Part shown: positions 51,254 to 58,806 of the stretch, piece by piece
Layout of the letters: each line of letters begins with the position of its first letter
Numbering within the stretch: position 1 is the first letter of the stretch
Assembly: GCA_903851305.1 (NCBI GenBank)
Contig: CAINNX010000184.1
Span: 1-58,806, forward strand
DNA length: 58,806 nucleotides
From: an uncultured Hyphomicrobiales bacterium
GTDB lineage: Bacteria > Pseudomonadota > Alphaproteobacteria > Rhizobiales > Beijerinckiaceae
Direction: 5' to 3'
Program-made: the position numbers and the translations under genes
Notes under the pieces: generated by a model
What the model was told of the DNA's origin: nothing
Databases searched by the model: none
Seen by the model: only the letters and a program-made list of their open reading frames with translations

Positions 51254-52119
51254 GCGGCCTCTCCCGTATTGCGGCGACCCTCGCAATGATCTGTGTCTGA
51301 GCAGACAAACATGCGGGAGCCATGATCATCCGTAATGACTTCATCCAGATAAGAATCACGCGCACCACATAGTGCACAGGGCTGATCCCATTTCTGAACG
51401 GTGAAAGGATGATCTTCAAAATCGAGGCTCTTCACGCTTGTAAAGGGTGGAATGGCATAGATGCGCTTCTCGCGACCTGCACCAAACAATTGCAGTGCTG
51501 GCATCCGGTCCATTTTCGGATTGTCGAATTTGGGAATTGGCGTGGGCGAAGACACATACCGATTGTTGACCATGACCGGATAAGCATAAGTCGTTGCGAC
51601 ATGACCAAAACGCGCAATATCCTCATAGAGCCGAACCTGCATCAGCCCGTATTCTTCCCAGGCATGCATATTGCGTGTCTCGACTTCAGATGATTCCAAC
51701 TTGCGCAAAGGCTCGGGCTGAGGTACCTGGTAAACAAGGATCTGGTCTGCAGTCAGAGGTTTTTCTGGAATTCGGTGGCGCGTCTGGATGATCGTCGCAT
51801 CGGACACTTTTTGCGTTGTGGCAACACCTGTCACACGCGCAAAGAAATTACGGATTGAAACAGCATTGGTTGTGTCATCTGCGCCTTGATCGATCACTTT
51901 GAGACAATCGCGCGGGCCGATCAGGGAAGCGGTAATCTGGATGCCGCCTGTGCCCCAACCGCGCGCCAAAGGCATTTCACGCGAACCGAAGGGCACCTGA
52001 TAGCCCGGAACTGCAACAGCCTTGAGCAAAGCACGACGGATCATACGCTTTGTCTGTTCATCCAGATATCCGTAATTATAATTGGGATCGTGCGCCATCT
52101 GCTCTGCAATCTGGCTCAT
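51250..52119 (-). CDS. phnJ: Carbon-phosphorus lyase PhnJ
   Basis: A 289-residue radical SAM enzyme that breaks the C-P bond of ribose 1-methylphosphonate 5-phosphate, releasing methane from methylphosphonate. Four cysteines near the C-terminus follow the PhnJ spacing C-x2-C-x21-C-x5-C (PCALCGARDS ... FVCSDTDHCEG). YNYGYLDEQTKRMIRRALLK is the typical N-terminal block. It overlaps both phnI and phnK by 4 bases. Confidence 0.97.
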   Translation of the reverse strand: MSQIAEQMAHDPNYNYGYLDEQTKRMIRRALLKAVAVPGYQVPFGSREMPLARGWGTGGIQITASLIGPRDCLKVIDQGADDTTNAVSIRNFFARVTGVATTQKVSDATIIQTRHRIPEKPLTADQILVYQVPQPEPLRKLESSEVETRNMHAWEEYGLMQVRLYEDIARFGHVATTYAYPVMVNNRYVSSPTPIPKFDNPKMDRMPALQLFGAGREKRIYAIPPFTSVKSLDFEDHPFTVQKWDQPCALCGARDSYLDEVITDDHGSRMFVCSDTDHCEGRRNTGEAA

Positions 52120-53231
52120 GCGTCGGCTCCCTCGCGCTCGATTTGGGACTGTGCACGGCGCTCTTCCTGCTCACGACGAATTTTGCGAATGAGCTCCAGC
52201 TCACCCTGAAAATCTACATAATGCGGCAGTTTGAGATGTTCGACAAAGCCCGAAGCTTCAATCGTGTCGCAATGATAGAGAACAAATTCTTCCTGCTGAG
52301 CAGGATAAGTCGCGCCTTCACCAAATTCGCTCGACTTCAAGGCACGATCGACAATGGCCATAGACATGGCCTTGCGCTCACTTTGCCCAAAGGCCAGTCC
52401 ATAGCCGCGCGTGAATTGCGGCGGCACTTCGGCCGAGCCTGTAAACTGGTTGATCATCTGACATTCGGTCAGTGTGATGTCACCAATTTCAATCTCGAAC
52501 CCGAGTTCTTCAGGGCAAAAACCGACAGCCACTTCACCCATGCGGATCTCGCCAGCAAATGGATGATTGCCACCAAAACCGCGCTGCACGGAATAAGCGA
52601 GCCCCAGCAAGAAACCTTCATCCCCACGTGCGAGCATTTGCAGACGTGTGTCGCGATCCGCCGGAAATTCTGCCGGATCCCGCGTCACATCATTGGGAGC
52701 CGGATCACCCTCTGGGGCAATCTCTTCTTCCATTAAGCCTTCGCCACCCAGAATATCAGGAACGCGCGGCATATGCTGATCAAGCCCTTCTTGGGCCTCC
52801 GCGGCTTGAACAGGTGCGCCACCTTCTGCCGCGAGTGCAAAATCAAACAGACGATGCGTATAATCATAAGTTGGCCCAAGCACCTGCCCGCCGGGCAAAT
52901 CTTTAAACGCTGCTGAAATGCGGCGCCGAATGGCCATAGCGCCTGTATCGAGCGGCTGCGACGAACCAAAGCGCGGCAAGGTTGTGCGGTAGGCACGCAT
53001 CAGAAAGGCCGCTTCCACCGCGTCTCCTTGTGACTGTTTCAAGGCAAGCGCTGCGAGATCTTCATCATAGAGCGAGCCTTCATTCATCACGCGGGCTGTA
53101 GCGAGCTTCATTTGCTCGCGGATTTGCTTCACCCCGATCTCTGGCACGTTCGGATTGCCGCGGCGCGCCTGCGCCACAAGATCATGGGTTGCAGCAATAG
53201 CGGCCTCGCCGCCTTTGACCGCCACATACAT
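52116..53231 (-). CDS. phnI: Phosphonate C-P lyase system protein PhnI
   Basis: A 371-residue protein starting MYVAVKGGEAAIAATHDL, the standard PhnI opening. PhnI is the nucleosidase-like catalytic subunit that, with PhnG, H and L, displaces adenine of ATP by methylphosphonate. LPHYVDFQGELELIRKIR is the conserved C-terminal region. An acidic insert (EEIAPEGDPAPND) lies near residue 170. It shares one base with the phnH stop. Confidence 0.96.
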   Translation of the reverse strand: MYVAVKGGEAAIAATHDLVAQARRGNPNVPEIGVKQIREQMKLATARVMNEGSLYDEDLAALALKQSQGDAVEAAFLMRAYRTTLPRFGSSQPLDTGAMAIRRRISAAFKDLPGGQVLGPTYDYTHRLFDFALAAEGGAPVQAAEAQEGLDQHMPRVPDILGGEGLMEEEIAPEGDPAPNDVTRDPAEFPADRDTRLQMLARGDEGFLLGLAYSVQRGFGGNHPFAGEIRMGEVAVGFCPEELGFEIEIGDITLTECQMINQFTGSAEVPPQFTRGYGLAFGQSERKAMSMAIVDRALKSSEFGEGATYPAQQEEFVLYHCDTIEASGFVEHLKLPHYVDFQGELELIRKIRREQEERRAQSQIEREGADA

Positions 53232-53839
53232 CAGCGCGCCTCCGGAACAATGCGGGTCGTGCGCGGCAGGCCGGACACGGCATGACCAGCCACCAACAAA
53301 AAATCCAGACCCAGCGGATAAAGTGCGTGATTGGCCTGTGCCGCAGCCACAAATCCATCTGGCAGCCCCAGTGGCGCGATGCGGATGCTGCTTTCAATTC
53401 CCGGCCCATCAAGGATCAGGGGCGACCCTCCAGACAGGCTCTCGACACACACCAGCAAGGTCGTTGAGCGGTCAGGATAGCGTGGATCGCCGAGCGCGAA
53501 GTCGCATAACGCTGGATTTCCGGGACGATCGCGCAAAATGCCAAAGCTCGCACGAGATGGATCAGACGTGAGCAAACAATTGGCGTGAAAAGACAGCCAA
53601 CGCCCCACCGCATTGACGCGCAATTCGTCGTCAAGCCAGACAGGCGTATCCTGGTCACAAAGCGTCAACAAGATCGCCAGCACTTCAGGCGAAACAATAC
53701 TTGGCCCCTCAACACCCACTTCTGGAATTGCCTGAATCACACCAGGGCGCGAAAGCGCATTGAGGACAACTCGGAACATGGCCTGCGAGCCAAGTACGGG
53801 GTCGCGAAAACCGCGACCGGGAAGAAAAGGCGCGTTCAT
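53231..53839 (-). CDS. phnH: Phosphonate C-P lyase system protein PhnH
   Basis: A 202-residue subunit of the C-P lyase core. FLPGRGFRDPVLGSQAMFRV is the family start, and GPSIVSPEVLAILLTLCDQDTP-type sequence follows. The ATG at 53839 overlaps the phnG stop (TGATG), and its own TGA shares a base with the phnI start. Confidence 0.95.
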   Translation of the reverse strand: MNAPFLPGRGFRDPVLGSQAMFRVVLNALSRPGVIQAIPEVGVEGPSIVSPEVLAILLTLCDQDTPVWLDDELRVNAVGRWLSFHANCLLTSDPSRASFGILRDRPGNPALCDFALGDPRYPDRSTTLLVCVESLSGGSPLILDGPGIESSIRIAPLGLPDGFVAAAQANHALYPLGLDFLLVAGHAVSGLPRTTRIVPEAR

Positions 53840-54300
53840 CAATCCCCCCGAACCATGGTGAAAAATTCAACTTTTGTGGCGGCCGCACGGCGGCTTTCCG
53901 CCTCGCGCTTGCGGCTCTGAATCATCGCCAGAGGCGAGATGATGGCCTTCATGAGATAACTCTGCTGATCTGCATCCTGCAGAAGGCAATCAAGTGTTGC
54001 CGCCATGACCGCCTTGTCCTTGTCGCGCCCTAAAGCATAGGAAAAGCCGAGTGTCTCACCGACACGAACGATGCAGCGGGTCATGGTCGCTTCGCCTGCA
54101 TTGAAGCGACGCCCACCGCCCCCCGCACGACCCTCCAACATCAAAGTGCCGACCTCCGCAGGCTTGACGACTTCAACTGTGGGCCATTCGATCTGCGTCA
54201 AAGCCAATGCGGCACGCATTTCTTTGAGAGAAGCGTGCGCTAGCACGCCCATCCAGAACGCACGCCCCTCTTGGGGGCTTCCGATCCTGCAATCGTCCAT
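53839..54300 (-). CDS. phnG: Phosphonate C-P lyase system protein PhnG
   Basis: A 153-residue core subunit. FWMGVLAHASLKEMRAALAL and GTLMLEGRAGGGGRRFNAGE are PhnG blocks, and FSYALGRDKDKAVMAATLDC is the conserved C-terminal half. The ATG at 54300 is chosen because AGGTGAAAGC precedes it and it gives the family length; the frame stays open to 54345. It is the first gene of the run phnGHIJKLM-DUF1045. Confidence 0.95.
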   Translation of the reverse strand: MDDCRIGSPQEGRAFWMGVLAHASLKEMRAALALTQIEWPTVEVVKPAEVGTLMLEGRAGGGGRRFNAGEATMTRCIVRVGETLGFSYALGRDKDKAVMAATLDCLLQDADQQSYLMKAIISPLAMIQSRKREAESRRAAATKVEFFTMVRGD

Positions 54301-54334
54301 GCTTTCACCTGCATCATCGAACTGTCGCATTACT

Positions 54335-54344
54335 TGTCTAGACA
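54335..54344. promoter_or_regulatory. Probable PhnF operator
   Basis: Perfect 10-base palindrome TGTCTAGACA in the 66-base gap between the divergent phnG and phnF starts. It contains GT-C-TA-G-AC, which fits the GTnTAnAC core of HutC-subfamily GntR operators, the subfamily of PhnF. It is well placed to repress both directions. Confidence 0.75.
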
Positions 54345-54366
54345 TTTTCCGTGACGGGGTGATGAC

Positions 54367-55113
54367 ATGAACGACGGCGCGCTTGCGCAGCCAAATGAGG
54401 CGAATGAAATATCCACAACCTGGCGCCGCATCGCAGATGAAATCGCGAGCAGCCTAACGCATGGTTCTTGGTCATCGGGTGAGGCTTTGCCACCAGCACA
54501 AGATCTTGCCCGTCAGTATGGTGTTCATCGACATACAGTGCGACAAGCCTATCGACACTTGCAGGATTTGGGCCTCGTCAACATCCAGCAGGGGCGCGGA
54601 ACTTTTGTTGCCGACACGCCTCTCTCCTATCGTATTGGTCGTCGCGTCAGTTTTCGTGAAAATCTAAAGGCCTATGATTTGGAGGCCGAAAGCCGCATTG
54701 TGTCGAGCGATGTCATGACCGCTTCACAGGAGATCGGGCGCGAACTTGGGCTTATCTCTGGCACGAGCCTTTGGCGCATTCGATTGATCAATGAAGCGGG
54801 TCAGACGCCCGTCTCTTTCAGCACACATTATATGTCCTGCAAGGCCTTCCCGGACTTGCCCTATCAGCTGGAACAAGCGGAAGGCTCCTTTACCAAAACC
54901 TTCACCGCCTATGGAATCGGGGGCTACGAGCGGCAATCGACCCGCATTTCGGCCCGGCTGGCCACAGCCGAAGAGGCTGAATTGCTCGACATAGAGATGG
55001 GCAGCGCCCTGCTGACCGCCCGCGCCCTTGATTGCGTAGATGGAAAACCCCTGCAATGGGTAGAAACAGCCTTTCGATCCGACCAGATCGAACTCTTGGT
55101 CGAAAAAGACTGA
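54367..55113 (+). CDS. phnF: PhnF, GntR/HutC-family regulator
   Basis: A 248-residue regulator. The N-terminal winged helix (about residues 15-80) includes LPPAQDLARQYGVHRHTVRQ and AYRHLQDLGLVNIQQGRGTF. The C-terminal UTRA ligand domain spans about residues 95-245 (RRVSFRENL, ETAFRSDQIELLVE). PhnF represses phosphonate genes until the effector is present. Divergent from phnG, with the palindromic operator between them. Confidence 0.94.
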   Translation: MNDGALAQPNEANEISTTWRRIADEIASSLTHGSWSSGEALPPAQDLARQYGVHRHTVRQAYRHLQDLGLVNIQQGRGTFVADTPLSYRIGRRVSFRENLKAYDLEAESRIVSSDVMTASQEIGRELGLISGTSLWRIRLINEAGQTPVSFSTHYMSCKAFPDLPYQLEQAEGSFTKTFTAYGIGGYERQSTRISARLATAEEAELLDIEMGSALLTARALDCVDGKPLQWVETAFRSDQIELLVEKD

Positions 55114-55173
55114 TCATTTCACCAGATTGTCACAGAGGATGGGCAACGTAATCTTCTCAATCTGGGGGCAGTT

Positions 55174-56097
55174 ATGACCAATCGCACTGATCTGCGCGCC
55201 ATTCTCGCGCGCATGCATAATGAAATCGTCGATGGGCTCGATGAAGAGCTGGAAATGGAAATCGATGACGAGCGTTTAGACGCACTCATCAACCCCGATA
55301 CACGCCACGAAAAGCCCGGCACCGATATCGACCGCCATACCTATTTCAAAGAGCTATTGCGGCTCCAGAAGGAATTGGTAAAGCTGCAAGATTGGGTGCA
55401 GCACAAAAAGCTGAAAGTTGTTGTGCTCTTTGAGGGACGCGACGCGGCTGGCAAAGGTGGCGTCATCAAGCGCATCACCCAGCGACTCAACCCACGTGTG
55501 GCGCGCGTCGTTGCTCTTCCTGCCCCCAATGATCGCGAACGCACTCAATGGTACTTCCAGCGCTATGTGGCCCACCTGCCGGCTGCTGGCGAAATGGTTA
55601 TGTTCGACCGCTCCTGGTACAATCGTGCTGGTGTTGAACGCGTCATGGGCTTTGCTGACGAGCCTCAGGTTGAGGAATTTTTCCACGACGTTCCAGAATT
55701 TGAAAAAATGCTGGTGCGCTCAGGCATTGTGCTCGTCAAATATTGGTTTTCAATCACGGATGAAGAGCAGCAGGCGCGCTTCATCATGCGTATCACTGAC
55801 CCGCTGAAACAATGGAAACTCTCGCCCATGGATCTCCAGTCGCGGTCGCGCTGGGAAGCCTATACCAAGGCGAAAGAAGACATGCTGGAACGTACCCATA
55901 TTCCAGAGGCACCCTGGTGGATCGTCAATGCGGTCGACAAGAAAAAAGCGCGACTGAACTGCATCAATCATCTCCTGCAGCAAATTCCTTACGAGGAAAT
56001 TGCGCATGATATGCCTGAATTGCCACCACGCACGCGCAACCCAGAATATTATCGCGCACCAATTCCAAGCGAACTTTACGTGCCAGAAAATTACTGA
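55174..56097 (+). CDS. ppk2: Polyphosphate kinase 2
   Basis: A 307-residue PPK2 with Walker A VVLFEGRDAAGKGGVIKRIT, Walker B EMVMFDRSWYNRAGVERVMG and the lid region SPMDLQSRSRWEAYTKAKED. Class I PPK2s of this length phosphorylate nucleoside diphosphates using polyphosphate, or run in reverse. The first 50 residues are acidic (DGLDEELEMEIDDERLDAL). It sits between phnF and the phosphonate importer genes, 60 bases after phnF on the same strand, and links phosphonate use with phosphate storage. Confidence 0.95.
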   Translation: MTNRTDLRAILARMHNEIVDGLDEELEMEIDDERLDALINPDTRHEKPGTDIDRHTYFKELLRLQKELVKLQDWVQHKKLKVVVLFEGRDAAGKGGVIKRITQRLNPRVARVVALPAPNDRERTQWYFQRYVAHLPAAGEMVMFDRSWYNRAGVERVMGFADEPQVEEFFHDVPEFEKMLVRSGIVLVKYWFSITDEEQQARFIMRITDPLKQWKLSPMDLQSRSRWEAYTKAKEDMLERTHIPEAPWWIVNAVDKKKARLNCINHLLQQIPYEEIAHDMPELPPRTRNPEYYRAPIPSELYVPENY

Positions 56098-56127
56098 GAA
56101 GAAATAGGCGATCAGACAGATCACGCC

Positions 56128-56976
56128 TCAAACAGGCTTGGCCCCACTGATCGCCGCTCTCAGGCGTGATGAAACAAAATCAATCACAGCGACAACAACC
56201 AGCACCATCAACACCAGAAACGCGACGCGCTGCCATTCCAGCGTGCGAATTTGCTCCGACAGATGCAAGCCAATTCCGCCTGCGCCAACAATGCCAATAA
56301 TGGTAGCTGAGCGCGTGTTAGCTTCAAAATAATACAGAATTTGCCCAGCAATGACAGGCAAAATCTGGGGCAGAATGCCGAAGCGGAATTCCTGTGCGGC
56401 CGTTCCGCCGGTTGAGCGAATACCCTCCACCGGCTTGTGATCTGCTGCTTCAATCGTCTCGGAGAAGAGTTTTCCGAACGCGCCCAAATCCGCCGTTGCA
56501 ACTGCCAAAACGCCTGCAAAGGGGCCAAGCCCGACAACGCTGATCCAGATGAGCGCCCAGATCAAAGTATCCACGCCGCGGATCGTATCGAACGATCGCC
56601 GTAACGCAAAGCGTGTGATCCACAGGGGCAAAACATTGCGCGAGGCCAGAACAGCAATGGGAAAAGCCAGAACTGCCGCAATCAATGTACCAAGTAAAGC
56701 GATTGAAAGTGTCTCGCCCAGAGCATGAAGATAGGTTGCAAACAAAGGGCCAGGCTCTGGTGGAAACATCAAAACAGCAAAATCACCGAGCTTTCCCAGC
56801 CCCCCATAAATGCGACGCAGCGAAAATTCCGCTTCCATCAACCCAAAAATGAACAGCATCAAACCCATCAATGCGATAATAAAGATGATCTTACGCTGCA
56901 GATCACCCAACCTCATAGCCTCGACATGACGCGTTTTGATGGCAGGAAATCGCGCGGGATCAAATATCTGCGTCAT
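56128..56976 (-). CDS. phnE: Phosphonate ABC transporter permease PhnE, second copy
   Basis: A 282-residue inner-membrane protein. KPVEGIRSTGGTAAQEFRFG is the PhnE cytoplasmic loop, and YYFEANTRSATIIGIVGAGG the conserved end segment. It begins 2 bases after the first permease stop. Two PhnE-type permeases in tandem are common in alphaproteobacteria and probably form a heterodimer. Confidence 0.94.
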   Translation of the reverse strand: MTQIFDPARFPAIKTRHVEAMRLGDLQRKIIFIIALMGLMLFIFGLMEAEFSLRRIYGGLGKLGDFAVLMFPPEPGPLFATYLHALGETLSIALLGTLIAAVLAFPIAVLASRNVLPLWITRFALRRSFDTIRGVDTLIWALIWISVVGLGPFAGVLAVATADLGAFGKLFSETIEAADHKPVEGIRSTGGTAAQEFRFGILPQILPVIAGQILYYFEANTRSATIIGIVGAGGIGLHLSEQIRTLEWQRVAFLVLMVLVVVAVIDFVSSRLRAAISGAKPV

Positions 56977-56978
56977 GA

Positions 56979-57851
56979 TCAGCCGACCTTGTTCAAGCGC
57001 TTAAGGGCGATGCCGGTCAGAATATCCAGCACAAAGACGCTCACCACGATCATCATGAGAATAGCGCTGACATCGGGATAGTAGAATTTTCGGACCGCCG
57101 TCAGCAATTCTTGGCCGATGCCGCCTGCACCGACAAAGCCCATGATCGAGGCCCCACGAAAATTAATCTCAAAACGCAGAAGCGTGTAGGTGGCAAAACC
57201 AGACCAGACTTGCGGCAAAACACCATAGAAGATTGTCTCGGCGCGTGATCCGCCCGTTGAGATAATCCCCTCCACTGGCTTCATATCGATATTCTCGACG
57301 ATCTCAGTATAGAGCTTTCCCAGAGCACCCAGAGTGTGGATGGCTAACGCCAACACACCTGCCATTGGCCCTAGCCCGAAAGCCAAAACAAAAATCAAGG
57401 CAAAGACGATCTCGGGAACAGTGCGGCAAAACTCGAGAAGCCGGCGTGCGACCCAGCGCGTTTTGGCACCAGCTAGATTGGATGCGGCAGCAAAGCAGGC
57501 CAGAAATCCAACCAAGGCTCCAAGAATCGTGCCCGTATATGCGACGAGCAAAGTCTCACCGAGGAGCTTTACCCATTTGCCAAAACCCCAATACCATTCG
57601 AGCGGATCACTTAAGACAGGCTTACCGTCATCCAGCGTAAAAATGCGGCCGAAATAATTGGTGAATGTGCCAATCTTGGCGCTGAGTAGCCCGAGATCAA
57701 AACCCACCCACCAGGATGCCAAGGCAACGCACCCCAGCACAACCACAGCACTGATCACAAAACGCAACCGGCGCGCAAATACAGCTTCCCGATAGCTTTG
57801 CAGCAGAGGCGCAAGCTGGCGGTCGGGCAATGTCTGAATGGCTGCTGTCAT
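56979..57851 (-). CDS. phnE: Phosphonate ABC transporter permease PhnE, first copy
   Basis: A 290-residue inner-membrane protein with about six helices. MKPVEGIISTGGSRAETIFY and FRGASIMGFVGAGGIGQELL match those of the second copy, showing that the two arose by duplication. It lies 43 bases after the binding-protein gene. The ATPase gene phnC is not seen here and is expected beyond the right edge. Confidence 0.94.
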   Translation of the reverse strand: MTAAIQTLPDRQLAPLLQSYREAVFARRLRFVISAVVVLGCVALASWWVGFDLGLLSAKIGTFTNYFGRIFTLDDGKPVLSDPLEWYWGFGKWVKLLGETLLVAYTGTILGALVGFLACFAAASNLAGAKTRWVARRLLEFCRTVPEIVFALIFVLAFGLGPMAGVLALAIHTLGALGKLYTEIVENIDMKPVEGIISTGGSRAETIFYGVLPQVWSGFATYTLLRFEINFRGASIMGFVGAGGIGQELLTAVRKFYYPDVSAILMMIVVSVFVLDILTGIALKRLNKVG

Positions 57852-57894
57852 GGAGATGAAAAGGGGCCGGGCATGACACCCGGCCCGCTCTTGC

Positions 57895-58806
57895 TCAAGA
57901 CTTCTTGCGGCGCAGTGTGTCGACGAACTTCACCAGATCGACAACCGGCTTCCAATCTTCTGTCTTGGCTGCAGCCCAACCTTCACGGTCCAGCTTGCCG
58001 TCATAAATCTTATCGGCAGCAACCTTATCGTTCTTGCGAAGATTGAAGAAAGCATCCGCAATCTTGGCCTTCAAATCCGGCGGCAGATCTGACAGATATG
58101 CGAGCGGACCATTGAGGATCGGATCGGACTTGGCAATGATACGGAAGTCTTCATATTTCATCGGTGTGCCATCAGCATTTTTCAGCATGCCTTTGGTGAT
58201 CATGCGCATCAGGTAGGAATCATGATCATCTGTCCAGGCATTAGCGGCCACATCCACCGTGCCTTGAGACAGCGCAAGCACTGCATTTTCATGGCTGCCC
58301 GTGTAGACAACCTTGCTGAAATAGGCTTCCGGATCAATGCCCTTCTGGTCGAGCGTGAAACGCGGCACGTTGTTGCCAGATGTCGAATTGGGATCAACGA
58401 GACCAAGGTTCTTGCCCTTGAGATCTTCAATCGAATTATAGGGACTGTCCTTCTTGACATAGAAGACCGAGTAATACCCCTTAGAGCCGTCAGCATTGAT
58501 ATCAATGCCGAAAGCTTCGATTTTCACATCCGTAATCAAGGCGCGGGCGAAAGAGGCCGAGCCATAGCTTGCGATATGAATGTTGCCAGCACGCTGACCT
58601 TCAATCACGGCTGCATAATCATTGGCAACGCGTAGGTTGACCTTCACACCCAGCTGCTTGGACAGATAATCCATAAATGGCGTATAGCGCTCGATCACGC
58701 CGGTGGCGTTTTCTGCTGGAATAATAGCAAAGGTCAGCTCAGGATATTTGGCTTTCCAGTCCTGTGCCGAGGCGCCAAGTGTGGAAGCAAACAAAATGGC
58801 GGCAGC
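57895..58806 (-). CDS. phnD: Phosphonate ABC transporter binding protein PhnD, N-terminus cut by window edge
   Basis: About 303 residues are present; the start and part of the signal peptide (AAAILFASTLGASA) are beyond the edge. The mature chain begins QDWKAKYPELTFAIIPAENA. YTPFMDYLSKQLGVKVNLRV, NIHIASYGSASFARA and LVDPNSTSGNNVPRF are PhnD family ligand-site blocks; the last holds the conserved S-T-S-G. It delivers phosphonates to the PhnE pair. Confidence 0.94.
   Translation of the reverse strand, partial: AAAILFASTLGASAQDWKAKYPELTFAIIPAENATGVIERYTPFMDYLSKQLGVKVNLRVANDYAAVIEGQRAGNIHIASYGSASFARALITDVKIEAFGIDINADGSKGYYSVFYVKKDSPYNSIEDLKGKNLGLVDPNSTSGNNVPRFTLDQKGIDPEAYFSKVVYTGSHENAVLALSQGTVDVAANAWTDDHDSYLMRMITKGMLKNADGTPMKYEDFRIIAKSDPILNGPLAYLSDLPPDLKAKIADAFFNLRKNDKVAADKIYDGKLDREGWAAAKTEDWKPVVDLVKFVDTLRRKKS

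Noticed and set aside
54322-54344. Possible Pho box (CTGTCGC, then TTGTCTA) upstream of phnG
   Set aside because: The two half-repeats deviate from the 7-base CTGTCAT pattern and spacing. The perfect PhnF-type palindrome explains part of it better.
1-58806. CRISPR arrays, tRNA or rRNA genes, insertion sequences, prophage genes
   Set aside because: I found no direct-repeat arrays, no cloverleaf with anticodon context and no transposase, integrase or phage-structural protein among the coding regions.

Overview
This window reads as a chromosomal segment of an alphaproteobacterium, most likely of the Hyphomicrobiales (Rhizobiales). The evidence is a homospermidine synthase with its alphaproteobacterial ornithine decarboxylase partner, a complete carbon-phosphorus lyase locus including the rhizobial DUF1045 gene, an Omp19-like Inh-domain protein, and two copies of the long palindrome that begins CGTCATTGCGAGG, which is common in this order. 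By eye the GC content is moderately high and even. I see no tRNA, rRNA, CRISPR array, transposase or phage gene.

Layout. 1-4.7 kb: the start of a CobW-type GTPase, a flavin amine oxidase, a two-subunit ThDP decarboxylase (ComDE-like), a small membrane protein, and a NicO-type Ni/Co exporter with its DUF1007 partner. 4.7-8.8 kb: a polyamine operon (ornithine decarboxylase, acetyltransferase, homospermidine synthase) behind a long structured leader that may control translation. 8.8-16.4 kb: OpgG, acetyltransferase, creatininase-like hydrolase, a NitT/TauT-type ABC importer, a Bug-type binding protein and a 2-hydroxyacid dehydrogenase. 16.4-18.5 kb: Inh-type inhibitor, RlpA, and an SsuA-like binding protein.

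18.7-37 kb is a catabolic island. It holds a zinc alcohol dehydrogenase, three paralogues of the 4,5-dihydroxyphthalate decarboxylase (Pht5) family, an alpha/beta hydrolase, a 4-oxalomesaconate hydratase (LigJ), an HpcH/HpaI aldolase, a LigI-like amidohydrolase, a second Bug protein, a LysR regulator with two DNA-binding domains, a VOC dioxygenase-like protein, a fumarylacetoacetate-hydrolase-family enzyme and a beta-hydroxyacid dehydrogenase. Together these suggest catabolism of an aromatic or pyrone carboxylate by a meta-cleavage-type route. No ring-hydroxylating oxygenase is present, so the entry substrate is unknown. A non-canonical Nramp-like transporter and a PhoX-like protein sit within it.

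37.0-41.6 kb is a guanidine-use operon: a guanidine-I (ykkC) riboswitch, then a binding protein, permease, ATPase, a nickel-type guanidine hydrolase (GdmH) and a last gene for an unrecognised protein with a very histidine-rich N-terminus. The region just before the first gene can fold so that the ribosome-binding site and start codon are hidden, which would make this copy of the riboswitch a translational switch. The histidine-rich protein is the best candidate here for something undescribed, perhaps a nickel-supply partner.

41.8-46.7 kb holds a possible 23-codon peptide gene, a phytase-like secreted protein, arsenate reductase, a CorA-type channel, a PhoH-family ATPase and a MOSC protein. 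46.7-58.8 kb is the phosphonate locus: phnGHIJKLM plus DUF1045 on the minus strand, phnN and phnF divergent, a polyphosphate kinase 2 gene, and the phnDEE importer running off the right edge. A perfect TGTCTAGACA palindrome between phnF and phnG is the likely PhnF operator.
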